Positions 29,815 through 37,362 of a stretch of 64,000 nt of DNA are shown piece by piece; within the stretch, counting starts at the first letter, position 1; each line of letters opens with the position of its first letter. The notes beneath the pieces were generated by a model. It ran no database searches. It was given only the letters and a program-made list of their open reading frames with translations, and had not been told where the DNA came from. The translations under genes were made by a program, and so were the position numbers. Source of the DNA: Serratia sp. M24T3 (lineage in GTDB: Bacteria; Pseudomonadota; Gammaproteobacteria; Enterobacterales; Enterobacteriaceae). The stretch lies in NCBI RefSeq assembly GCF_000257645.1, contig NZ_AJHJ01000016.1:29897-93896 (forward strand). The letters run 5' to 3'.

Positions 29815-30474
29815 GTGAGCATAGCAACATTAATACTTGGTGAGTCAGGAACAGGTAAGTCAACCAGCCTGCGCAACCTAAATCCAGAAAATACCTTGCT
29901 AATACAGTGCATAAGTAAATCACTGCCCTTTCGGTCACCTGACTGGAAAACTTTCACCACAGAAAACCCAAAAGGTAACGTTTTCCGAACCGATAAATCA
30001 GCAGATATTCTGCAAATCATCAAAAAAACCAAAAGAGATATCATCGTTATTGATGATTATCAGGCGGTCATGGTTAACGAGTTGATGGAGCGTTCTGGTG
30101 AGCGTGGGTATGACAAGTTTACTGACATTGGGAAAAATGCATGGAACGTATTCAATGCAGCCGGATCGCTCGCTGAGAATAAGCGAGTCTACATTATGGC
30201 GCACACTCAAACTGACGATTTCGGCAGCACGCGGATGAAAACAGTAGGAAAAATGGTTGATCAAACCATAGTCCCTGAGGGCTATTTCACTATAGTTCTG
30301 CGTACCCACGTACAGAATGGTAGCTATCAGTTTTCCACCCAAACAAACGGTCAGGACTGCTGTAAAAGCCCGATGGGAATGTTCACAGACCTTTTGGTAA
30401 ATAATGACTTATCTCTTGTTGATGGAGTTATTAGCGACTACTACGGTATCAATAAAATAGAGGACAAAGCATGA
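29815..30474 (+). CDS. Sak4-like RecA-fold ATPase (annealing recombinase)
   Basis: A 219-residue P-loop protein starting at GTG 29815. Walker A GESGTGKS is at residues 9-16, Walker B DIIVIDD near 75-81, and a QTDDFGSTRMKTVGKMVDQ sensor region later. Short RecA-like ATPases of this size, directly followed by an SSB gene, are the Sak4 group (as in phage HK620), which anneals single strands with help from the cognate SSB. It overlaps that gene by 4 bases here. Confidence 0.78.
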   Translation: MSIATLILGESGTGKSTSLRNLNPENTLLIQCISKSLPFRSPDWKTFTTENPKGNVFRTDKSADILQIIKKTKRDIIVIDDYQAVMVNELMERSGERGYDKFTDIGKNAWNVFNAAGSLAENKRVYIMAHTQTDDFGSTRMKTVGKMVDQTIVPEGYFTIVLRTHVQNGSYQFSTQTNGQDCCKSPMGMFTDLLVNNDLSLVDGVISDYYGINKIEDKA

Positions 30475-31070
30475 GCAATGTAATTTTTACATACAACCAA
30501 GAGCAGGCGCTTTCTGCGGGGCAAAGTGGTTTTATAAACGAGTCTGGCGCTTACATCTTCACCATCACCGAAGCTAAGTGCATGACCAGTTCTGGCGGTG
30601 CGAAATCTATTGAATTCTCTGTTGAAGCTGATGACGGGCGTAAGGCGAACTACCTGAATGTCTATACGGAGAAAAAAGATAAGACACCAAACCAGTTCGG
30701 CATCAACATGATAAACGCCATCATGGGCTGCACATCAGTAAATTCACTGACCATGGTAATGAAAGATATTAATACCCATTTGGTTCCAGAGCTTATAGGT
30801 AAGAGGGTTGGTTTTGTTCTGCAAAAAACGCTCAAGAGTAAACAGGATGGCTCTGATACTTATAATTTCGACATCCGCATTCCGTTTATTGCCCAGACCA
30901 ATCAGACTCTACAAGAAAAAATTGACGGTAAGCCTGCAGAAACCATTGCGAAAATAGCATCTACCCTAAAAGACAAAGACGAGCGTAAGCAGGGGAATAA
31001 TCACCAACCTCAGCATTCAGGTGGATATCCGGGTGATGATCAGTTCTTCAATCAATACGATAACATCTAA
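30471..31070 (+). CDS. phage single-stranded DNA-binding protein, DUF669-like
   Basis: A 199-residue protein. Residues 25-140 alternate strands in OB style (GAYIFTITEAKCMTSSGGAK, IEFSVEADDGRKANYLNVYT, GKRVGFVLQ). The tail is polar and ends GDDQFFNQYDNI, an acidic tip of the type SSBs use to bind partners. Coupled to the Sak4-like ATPase, it is probably the SSB that stimulates it. Confidence 0.75.
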   Translation: MSNVIFTYNQEQALSAGQSGFINESGAYIFTITEAKCMTSSGGAKSIEFSVEADDGRKANYLNVYTEKKDKTPNQFGINMINAIMGCTSVNSLTMVMKDINTHLVPELIGKRVGFVLQKTLKSKQDGSDTYNFDIRIPFIAQTNQTLQEKIDGKPAETIAKIASTLKDKDERKQGNNHQPQHSGGYPGDDQFFNQYDNI

Positions 31071-31087
31071 ATTTTAGGGTAATCATC

Positions 31088-31474
31088 ATGACGCCAGTCG
31101 GAATACTGGCACTCCTCCGTAAGCACCCCGATGCAAATATCACCTTCTTCCAGCGCAATTCAACCAGCGCTGGGCGTTCTGGTGGGCGCTTGTCTGGCGG
31201 TGCGACAGTGGGGTGCACAATTAACTACACAAACCCCAACTATGCGGGTTGGGGTCGCCTCATGGAAGAGGAATCAATTTTCATTCAAATAGTCTATGTG
31301 CAGCAAATTCAGCACCTGCTTACGGAAGAGAAATGGAGTATTCCACACCTCAAGGCTGAGGGGACTATCTATCGGTTGAAGCCTGAATATTTTGCACATG
31401 ACCGCCCCGCTTATTTCACCACTCAACAGCAGTTGGATCAGTGGCATGAGGAGTGTCGCCAGTTAATCAGCTAG
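31088..31474 (+). CDS. hypothetical early protein, 128 residues
   Basis: Starts MTPVGILALLRKHPDANITF. A Ser/Gly-rich stretch (SAGRSGGRLSGGATVG) is followed by a compact domain ending in QQQLDQWHEECRQLIS. No family recognised. It lies 17 bases after the SSB gene in the same operon. Confidence 0.65.
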   Translation: MTPVGILALLRKHPDANITFFQRNSTSAGRSGGRLSGGATVGCTINYTNPNYAGWGRLMEEESIFIQIVYVQQIQHLLTEEKWSIPHLKAEGTIYRLKPEYFAHDRPAYFTTQQQLDQWHEECRQLIS

Positions 31475-31512
31475 AAGCTTGCCGCCTAACCCTCTCAAGT
31501 AAGGAATAAATC

Positions 31513-31893
31513 ATGACCCGCGAGGTTGTTTGTGATTACTGCGGCAAGACTGCTGCATTCGTAACCGGTAGAAAGATTTACCCGCACCGCCCTGACCTAT
31601 CCTTACTCCATTTTTATCAGTGTGAACCATGCAAAGCATATGTCGGTTGCCATAAAGGCAGTAATGGCGTTCCTCTTGGTCGCCTGGCTAATGCTGAGCT
31701 ACGAGCAGCTAAAAGCAAAGCCCATGCTGCCTTTGACCCAATTTGGAAGGGTCGTTCCATGAGTCGCGGTAGCGCATATTCATGGCTCGCTAAATCTCTC
31801 GGCATTCCTCAGCAGGAGTGCCATATCGGAATGTTTAATATCGAAATGTGCGAGCAGGTTGTCATTGCCTGCGAGCTGAGGGCTCAATCATGA
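31513..31893 (+). CDS. zinc-finger protein, DUF3268 family
   Basis: A 126-residue protein with CDYCGK at residues 8-13 and CEPCKAYVGCHKG near 37-49, the DUF3268 zinc module, followed by LGRLANAELRAAKSKAHAAF and helices. Family members are phage and enterobacterial proteins of unknown role, likely nucleic-acid binding. The stop overlaps the next start (ATGA). Confidence 0.85.
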   Translation: MTREVVCDYCGKTAAFVTGRKIYPHRPDLSLLHFYQCEPCKAYVGCHKGSNGVPLGRLANAELRAAKSKAHAAFDPIWKGRSMSRGSAYSWLAKSLGIPQQECHIGMFNIEMCEQVVIACELRAQS

Positions 31894-32657
31894 CCATTCA
31901 AATATTCAAAGGCGTAAAGAATCAAGAGCTGGTTCTTAAGTCGGACTATGACGCAGTAGCTGAGATGGCGGGAGCCGCTGAAATTCTGGCTGAGTTGCTG
32001 AAGGCATCAAAGGCTGACTGCGGCTCCCTGCAACGCCGATACGACGACTTAGCAGCAATGTTCGACACGGTGAATGCGGCGTCGAAAGCGAAAGATGTGC
32101 GTATTGCTGAGTTGGAGGAAGTTGAAGAACAGCTTATTAGCATGGAAGGAATAGCATCCCTTGCAGTCCAAAAATACAACGAATTAAAGGCCGAGATTGC
32201 AGAGATGCGTGGTGCTGCGGTGGCTGTGGCCTATATGCACCATAGCGGGCAAGTGGTTACAAGAGCGGAGTGTTGCGACGATAAAACTTTCGCCATTTGC
32301 TGCAAGGTAGAGACGCCACTATTCACCCACCCTGCGCCGCCTGTCGTGGTGCTGCCGATTCGCGCCGAGCACGCCGAATGGTCTCAGGCCACGTTCGGTA
32401 ATGTCGGTCCAGTCGGGCCGCTAAAGCATCTATCCAAAGAGGCTATCGAAGCCGCCGAAGCGCCAGAGGATTTATCCGAGTGGGCCGATATGCAATTCCT
32501 ATTATGGGATGCCCAGCGCCGCGCCGGTATCACTGACTCGCAGATTGAGCAGGCAATGATCGAGAAGTTGGCAATCAATAAGGCGCGTTCATGGCCTGAG
32601 CCAAAGGACGGTGAGCCACGCCTGCATGTTAAGCAGCCTAAATGGCCGCGTATCTAG
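31890..32657 (+). CDS. DUF550 (dATP/dGTP diphosphohydrolase-type) protein
   Basis: A 255-residue protein. The N-terminal 130 residues are a coiled coil. The C-terminal domain begins at WSQATFGNVGPVGPLKHLSK and continues EAIEAAEAPEDLSEWADMQF, LLWDAQRRAGIT, the DUF550 pattern with MazG-like acidic metal ligands (E--EA, E-AD). The group is annotated as dATP/dGTP pyrophosphohydrolase, which would alter the dNTP pool. It fits with an adenine methyltransferase 1.4 kb downstream. Confidence 0.85.
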   Translation: MTIQIFKGVKNQELVLKSDYDAVAEMAGAAEILAELLKASKADCGSLQRRYDDLAAMFDTVNAASKAKDVRIAELEEVEEQLISMEGIASLAVQKYNELKAEIAEMRGAAVAVAYMHHSGQVVTRAECCDDKTFAICCKVETPLFTHPAPPVVVLPIRAEHAEWSQATFGNVGPVGPLKHLSKEAIEAAEAPEDLSEWADMQFLLWDAQRRAGITDSQIEQAMIEKLAINKARSWPEPKDGEPRLHVKQPKWPRI

Positions 32658-33038
32658 TTAGTTACAATCGTCAGAAATTTTTACCAACGCCGCATTTAAG
32701 ACTTCATCGTTATCTGAAGAAAACACAGCGTTTCCTTTCACAGGCTTACCATATTTCAACATGCCACTAGTTAATTTTTCATCAACAGTGTCAAGATTGA
32801 ACTCTTTATTGTCCTTGGAATAAGCCTTTAAGCAAAGCTTTGATATATCAACACTTTCTCCTGATAAATTTGCTAAGACGACCTCGAAGGTTTTTGTATA
32901 GGCGTTTTTACTTCCAATAGATACAGAACCTTGAGATTCTTGTGTGGAATACACCCCAATATTATCGAGCGTCGTAGCATTTGCCCCAACACAAATGCTA
33001 CTCAGAGCCAGAGATAAAACAATAGTATAAACCTTCAT
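32658..33038 (-). CDS. secreted DUF4354-like protein, prophage cargo
   Basis: A 126-residue protein from ATG 33038. A Sec signal MKVYTIVLSLALSSICVGA is followed by a beta-rich domain: YTKTFEVVLANLSGESVDIS, LCLKAYSKDN, and KPVKGNAVFSS near the end, the pattern of DUF4354. It is expected in the periplasm. It is minus-strand and A/T-rich inside the plus-strand operon, so it is probably a conversion gene with its own promoter. Confidence 0.75.
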   Translation of the reverse strand: MKVYTIVLSLALSSICVGANATTLDNIGVYSTQESQGSVSIGSKNAYTKTFEVVLANLSGESVDISKLCLKAYSKDNKEFNLDTVDEKLTSGMLKYGKPVKGNAVFSSDNDEVLNAALVKISDDCN

Positions 33039-33332
33039 ATCAATTCCCTTTTTTAGGTCAATAATCTTTGCCGTACATGTTAATAAAGCAGATTCATCAT
33101 GATTGTACACTGTACATACTGAATAATCACTTTATGGACAATTTCACTTCACCAGTTTTGCGGATTTTCTGGGTGTTGATCGAGAGTAATGAATGATGAG
33201 TAAATATTGTTACGCTATTTCTGTTTTTACTTGTTCAGGTGATAATGGTTTCCTAATTAAACATGGCAAGTGCATTCTTGATTTAACTCCTGAATTATCC
33301 CGGCGCTACACTCCCCCCAACAAGGAGGAATC

Positions 33333-33563
33333 ATGTCAAAGAATCTCGCCAATTTACCCAAAGAAGAAATGGAAAAAATCAACGTTGATAAAGCAGCGGG
33401 TGTTGTCGCGTTCAAAGAGCGCTACAGCGTGCCAGTTGTCGCTGAAATCGTTGCTCGGGAGCAGCCGGAGCATTTGCGCCAGTACTTCATGGAGAGGCTT
33501 TCACATTATCGAAGCATGAAGGACAGTCTTGGCAAAATGGACCCTCCGCCACCAAATCCATAA
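33333..33563 (+). CDS. conserved small phage protein
   Basis: A 76-residue protein starting MSKNLANLPKEEMEKINVDK, with AAGGAGGAATC before the ATG. KERYSVPVVAEIVAREQPEH and LRQYFMERLSHYR look conserved and helical. Function unknown. A terminator follows its stop. Confidence 0.7.
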   Translation: MSKNLANLPKEEMEKINVDKAAGVVAFKERYSVPVVAEIVAREQPEHLRQYFMERLSHYRSMKDSLGKMDPPPPNP

Positions 33564-33584
33564 TTAATGCCTGTATCTAACGAA

Positions 33585-33606
33585 CCTCGCAAATGCGGGG
33601 TTTTTT
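33585..33606 (+). terminator. early-region terminator with CCTCGCAAATGCGGGG stem
   Basis: CCTCGC-AAAT-GCGGGG followed by TTTTTT. The same stem-loop sequence is found again at 36555. Confidence 0.85.
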
Positions 33607-33631
33607 ATTGCCAAAAATCGAGGGCAACCCT

Positions 33632-33847
33632 ATGCGAATAACTGTTAATGCTCCAGACAAGGAATGTGCTGGGGTTGCGATGTCTTGTGCTCAGGATTTT
33701 ATAGCCAAGAAAAAAGACGACGACGGAACGTCTGATGGCTGGGGGTATCTGCCGAAGGGATTCAACGTTTACGTGGTGAAAAAGAAGAATGGGAACATCT
33801 CCGCCACCTGCCACCGAGCACCAATCAAAATTCAGGAGGCCGCATAA
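33632..33847 (+). CDS. hypothetical early protein, 71 residues
   Basis: From ATG 33632 (GAGGGCAACCC upstream): MRITVNAPDKECAGVAMSCA. GWGYLPKGFNVYVVKKKNGN and ISATCHR suggest a small beta-hairpin domain. Its stop overlaps the next start (TAATG). Unknown. Confidence 0.6.
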   Translation: MRITVNAPDKECAGVAMSCAQDFIAKKKDDDGTSDGWGYLPKGFNVYVVKKKNGNISATCHRAPIKIQEAA

Positions 33848-34059
33848 TGGCTGATGTAGCAGACGACGCAGCAAAAGAATTTGAACAACACTTAACCGCG
33901 GCTATCGCGAACCGCGCCAAACCGGAACCACCCTCACCTGTTTGCAGGAACGGCGACTGCGGTGAGCCCTCAGTCGGCAAGTCCAGTTATTGCTGCAGTG
34001 AATGCCGGGAAGATGCGGAGAAGGTTGAACGGGCTAAGCAGCAAAGGAAGGCAGCATGA
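33847..34059 (+). CDS. zinc-ribbon protein, TraR/DksA-like
   Basis: A 70-residue protein with a helical N-terminus (DDAAKEFEQHLTAAIANRAK) and CRNGDC...CCSEC, a four-Cys ribbon as in TraR/DksA-type phage proteins. Such proteins may enter the RNA polymerase secondary channel; here the N-terminal acidic tip is short, so this is uncertain. Overlaps the methyltransferase gene by 4 bases. Confidence 0.7.
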   Translation: MADVADDAAKEFEQHLTAAIANRAKPEPPSPVCRNGDCGEPSVGKSSYCCSECREDAEKVERAKQQRKAA

Positions 34060-34718
34060 GCTATCAACTTATCTACGCCGATCCGCCCTGGCATTACGAT
34101 AACGTAATCAGCAATGGGGCTGCTGGTAATCACTACGGCACCCTAACGCTCACTGATCTTATGCGCCTGCCGGTCTGGTCAATTGCCGCCGATAACGCTG
34201 TGCTGGCGATGTGGTACACCGGCACTCACAATGCCGAGGCAGTCAAGCTTGCTGAGGCGTGGGGCTTTAAAGTTAAAACGATGAAAGGTTTCACCTGGGT
34301 GAAGCTGAACCAGCTGGCTGAGCAGCATATCAATAAAGCACTGGAAGCCGGTCAGGTTGAGGATTTTTATGATTTCCTCGATCTGCTGAATACGCAGACG
34401 CGCATGAATGGCGGGAACTACACCCGAGCAAATAGCGAGGACCTGCTGATCGCGGTGCGCGGTGCGGGTCTGGAAAGGCAAAACGCCAGCCAGAAGCAAG
34501 TGATCTACTCCCCTCTTGGAGAGCACAGCGAGAAGCCTTGGGAGGCGAGGCACCGGCTTGAGCTGCTTTACGGTGATGTGTCACGCATTGAGTTTTTTGC
34601 CAGACAGGAAGTACCTGGTTGGGACACGTGGGGGGATGAATCACCAGTCAGCAGCATTCAAATTTCACCGGCTAACTTTCAACAAACAGCGCAGCCAGTC
34701 GAGGTTAAAGCGGAGTAA
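34056..34718 (+). CDS. MT-A70 family adenine-N6 DNA methyltransferase
   Basis: A 220-residue protein with catalytic DPPW at residues 9-12, a GNHYGTLTLTDLMRLPV segment after it, the VLAMWYTG strand, and RANSEDLLIAVRG with SEKPWEARHRLELLYG near the end, all standard for MT-A70 enzymes. It would methylate adenine in phage or host DNA, for protection against restriction or for regulation. Target sequence cannot be read from the gene. Confidence 0.92.
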   Translation: MSYQLIYADPPWHYDNVISNGAAGNHYGTLTLTDLMRLPVWSIAADNAVLAMWYTGTHNAEAVKLAEAWGFKVKTMKGFTWVKLNQLAEQHINKALEAGQVEDFYDFLDLLNTQTRMNGGNYTRANSEDLLIAVRGAGLERQNASQKQVIYSPLGEHSEKPWEARHRLELLYGDVSRIEFFARQEVPGWDTWGDESPVSSIQISPANFQQTAQPVEVKAE

Positions 34719-34721
34719 TCC

Positions 34722-34922
34722 ATGACACCCGAAGAGACCGACAACGCCGCCCGCGCAATAGCAAAGAAACTCATCACAGAACTCAACAGCAAATCAAACA
34801 AACTCACCTTCCGCCAACTCCTCGATAAATACGCCAGCCAGGCTAAGCCGTTCTGCCCTAAAAAGCATGAGCCTTGGCTCTGGCTATGCGTCATCGTGCA
34901 TAGAGTAGTGGAAGGTAAATAG
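34722..34922 (+). CDS. hypothetical early protein, 66 residues
   Basis: Starts MTPEETDNAARAIAKKLITE with CGGAGTAATCC before the ATG, 3 bases after the methyltransferase. Helical; FRQLLDKYASQAKPFC and WLWLCVIVHRVVEG. Unknown. Confidence 0.65.
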   Translation: MTPEETDNAARAIAKKLITELNSKSNKLTFRQLLDKYASQAKPFCPKKHEPWLWLCVIVHRVVEGK

Positions 34923-34937
34923 AAGAGGTAAATTATC

Positions 34938-35141
34938 ATGAGAGAACTAAAACACGATTCCCTGATTACTATGAAGGATATGACGGAGGATTCAGGCTTT
35001 ACCGCAAAATACTTCTATTCTCAAATCAAGGGGGGTAGACTCCCAGAGCCAACAAAATTCGGCCATCATTCCCGCTGGCTATATTCCGATTATCAAGATT
35101 GGAAATCGAGCTACTTCCCCTCCTTAAAAAAAGCCTCTTGA
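34938..35141 (+). CDS. AlpA/Xis-like excisionase
   Basis: A 67-residue protein with a winged-helix: LITMKDMTEDSGFTAKYFYS, QIKGGRLPEPTKFG and SRWLYSDYQDWK, the MerR/AlpA-type recombination-directionality pattern. Such proteins bend att DNA and steer the integrase to excision. It is the last intact prophage gene before the damaged integrase, matching the xis-int order of lambda. Confidence 0.82.
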   Translation: MRELKHDSLITMKDMTEDSGFTAKYFYSQIKGGRLPEPTKFGHHSRWLYSDYQDWKSSYFPSLKKAS

Positions 35142-35378
35142 TGACCTTTGCGGGTATAAATGCGGGTATAATTCTTCAATCAATCTTAAAAATCCTTTCA
35201 TATAAGTCCCTTACCTACCCTGTTTGATGTCTGTAGGGGACACCAATAACTCATTACCTCCTGATACCCAATCAAACCAAAACCATTGCAGTACTTAGCA
35301 AAACCCCTTTAAATCAGCACCGCCGTCAAGAAACAGTTCGCCACAGTTCTTACTAGTGTGTTGACAGCCACCCTTTGC
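35142..35378. other. xis-int intergenic region, probable attachment-site area
   Basis: Non-coding. It begins with two direct TGCGGGTATAA copies in 22 bases, possible integrase or Xis arm sites, then TGTCTGTAGGGGACACCAAT, which could belong to an att core. The partner att lies outside the window, so no core can be defined. Confidence 0.4.
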
Positions 35379-35420
35379 TGGGTAAAAACTGGGTAAATAA
35401 TTTTACCCAGTTTTTACCCA
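35379..35420. repeat. perfect 19-bp inverted repeat at the integrase start
   Basis: TGGGTAAAAACTGGGTAAA and its exact reverse complement are separated by TAAT. Each arm contains two direct TGGGTAAA copies. It ends on the integrase start codon. It resembles integrase arm-type binding sites or an autoregulatory operator. Confidence 0.9.
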
Positions 35421-35843
35421 TGTTGGCCGTAAAGCAGGTCGAAGCTGCAAAGCCTCAGAAAAAACCCTACCACCTTTTAGATGGCAATAGCCTCTATCTA
35501 TACATCCCAGTTTCCGGCAAAAAAGTTTGGCAGTTGAGATTTTTTTGGCAGGTAAAGAAAAGGTAATGACAGTGGGTAAATACCCATTCATTTCATTGCA
35601 GGAAGCAAGGGAAAAATCCTTCCTTGCTCGCAAGGAAATATCCGAAGGGATAGATCCAACCAAAAAAAAGAATAAAGTCGATTCTGACGATAGCTTCTCT
35701 TTCATATTCCGTGAGTGGTTCGACCATAAGAAAAAGTCTGGTCGCTGGTCTATGCAAATGAATCAGAAAGGATCTTTATGGAGGACGTTTTGCCCATTAC
35801 AGGCTCGATGAAAATAACGGAAATCGAGCCAGTAATGTTGTAG
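35420..35843 (+). pseudogene. int: remnant of a P4-type tyrosine integrase
   Basis: Codes an arm-binding (DUF4102) domain, MLAVKQVEAAKPQKKPYHLL to KKVWQLRF. The frame shifts in a T7 run near 35543-35549, resumes as LAGKEKVMTVGKYPFISLQE and REKSFLARKEISEGIDPTKK, shifts again near 35780, and ends after GSMKITEIEPVML at a stop. The whole catalytic domain (R-H-R-Y) is missing. The original start ATG is kept. It cannot catalyse integration or excision. Confidence 0.88.
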
Positions 35844-35962
35844 CTTCAGAATTCATGCTATAAGTTATATTTAACATTCCATGCACTTTATTCCGCTACC
35901 CAGATCTAAAATAGTTCGCCAACTGTTCTTTCTCAACCATAACTGATGGAGAATAATAGCCT

Positions 35963-36505
35963 ATGTCAAGCACTGATCCTTACGAGTTGGAAACCAAGAT
36001 AATGGCAGGTCTGAAAGGATTTTTTGGCCCTGGAGATGTCTCGCCAACAACACATTCTAGCCCACCGAAGAGTAAATCAGTTCGATCACTCCTTATCCAC
36101 TTTGCCAACTACACGAGCTTAAATCTCGCAATTAATAACGTAGAAGGCCCATTCGGGCGTTACGCTCCTAATACCAGCAAACTCTTCGAATATAGCGGAA
36201 AAGGGGGTTATGTTCAGTGGCTAGCTGAAATCGACCACGACGATACTTTAATCATCTCTATGGACTTTTTTCTCCAGGCAACTCCCTATTCGCCTCATGT
36301 TGATGAGACAACAATTCCATTTAACCTGAATGCTTATGTTGAAGGTAGGAAAGCAGAAGCAGACTTGTCATGGCTCGACGGTAATACTTTTGAGCAAGTC
36401 ATAGATGGCAAAGAAATAAGGCTGAGCCACACCATTATTTATCCAGATTCTAATGGACGCGCTATCCTTAATGCCAAGATAGAGCAAGTAGGATATGACG
36501 GATAA
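35963..36505 (+). CDS. hypothetical protein, 180 residues
   Basis: Starts MSSTDPYELETKIMAGLKGF with TGGAGAATAATAGCCT upstream. No signal peptide or membrane span. The middle and end alternate strands (LLIHFANYTSLNLAINNVEG, QWLAEIDHDDTLIISMDFFL, RAILNAKIEQVGYD). No family recognised. It lies between the integrase remnant and gtrB and may be cargo of the prophage or of a neighbouring remnant. Confidence 0.65.
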   Translation: MSSTDPYELETKIMAGLKGFFGPGDVSPTTHSSPPKSKSVRSLLIHFANYTSLNLAINNVEGPFGRYAPNTSKLFEYSGKGGYVQWLAEIDHDDTLIISMDFFLQATPYSPHVDETTIPFNLNAYVEGRKAEADLSWLDGNTFEQVIDGKEIRLSHTIIYPDSNGRAILNAKIEQVGYDG

Positions 36506-36554
36506 CGCGGCTCAATAACAAGCAGATATTTAGTAAAACATTAGCACCTACCCA

Positions 36555-36574
36555 CCTCGCAAATGCGGGGTTTT
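36555..36574 (+). terminator. terminator with CCTCGCAAATGCGGGG stem
   Basis: Same hairpin as at 33585, here with TTTT. It follows the 180-residue gene by 49 bases. Confidence 0.75.
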
Positions 36575-36577
36575 CAT

Positions 36578-36950
36578 TGCAAAAGCAAGATTTAATAATG
36601 TTATGTTCATAACCCTATTAAAGAAATTACTAGGTCAGACTTATAGCACTCATAAACCCATTTTTTTGGAATTCCTCTGCACCCCTTGTTTTTAGCTATT
36701 ATTAAATTTAATAATAAAAACATTTCTTAATGAAAAACAATAAATACTGATCACTCAACACCCTTTCTATTAAAGAGAATACTAGGCTCTAAAATTTCTG
36801 ATGTTTTAAAGATATGATGACTATTTTCAGTAATGGAGAAGTAGAGATCAATAATATTTATCAGCCTTGCATTAATTGGTGTCTAGTGTATTAACAGATA
36901 ACCTATATAATGAAGTAACATATTTTTGTAACTTAAAAATGGGATCTTAA
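36578..36950. other. A/T-rich intergenic stretch
   Basis: No coding potential found on either strand. Very A/T-rich, with several TTATTA/TAATAA runs, as in silenced (H-NS-type) horizontally gained DNA. Confidence 0.6.
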
Positions 36951-37082
36951 ATGAAGAAAATAACGACTTTGCTGATATTAACGCTAACCTTAGCTTTTGC
37001 CTCCAGCGCAATAGCCTGCCCAAGGGGAACTCATCCACATGGTGGTTCGGGATCCCATCATAAAGGTGGAACCTGCTATTAA
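36951..37082 (+). CDS. small exported His/Gly peptide with a Cys pair
   Basis: A 43-residue precursor: signal MKKITTLLILTLTLAFASSA, then mature IACPRGTHPHGGSGSHHKGG and TCY. The mature part has five His, seven Gly and two Cys that bracket it, suggesting a disulphide loop and metal binding. GGGA lies 7 bases before the ATG and a terminator follows. I have seen similar CPKGTHPHGG-type exported peptides in enterobacteria but know no function. Confidence 0.7.
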   Translation: MKKITTLLILTLTLAFASSAIACPRGTHPHGGSGSHHKGGTCY

Positions 37083-37090
37083 TTAATTTA

Positions 37091-37110
37091 GCCCGCAAAT
37101 GTGGGCTTTC
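37091..37110 (+). terminator. terminator of the small exported peptide gene
   Basis: GCCCGC-AAAT-GTGGGC followed by TTTC, 8 bases after the stop. Confidence 0.65.
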
Positions 37111-37362
37111 ACTTATCAGTGGCATTTTATAGTTTAAAATAAACTTTATGTTAGTAACCAAGGTTACTATTAAATAAATTTCACCATTGGTTAATTAATA
37201 TTTTAAACATAGACATTCTCTTCATTTAAAGAGATCCTGAGATAAGTCAAATTTCTCAGTAAATAAATCACGTATTACCGTTGACGACGACTACTCTCAT
37301 TTTCACTTACTAGCCTGTTGTTAGGCTTTATTTTCTAAACATGTCGTTTTCAGGGAAGTATA

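Noticed and set aside
33193..33519. Open frame overlapping the 76-residue gene at 33333
   Set aside because: Its second half is the shifted reading of the better-supported gene, and the first part has no family pattern.
35221..35260. TGTCTGTAGGGGACACCA as a tRNA or tmRNA 3' end at the att site
   Set aside because: No tRNA-like body precedes it, and the matching att at the other prophage end is outside the window.
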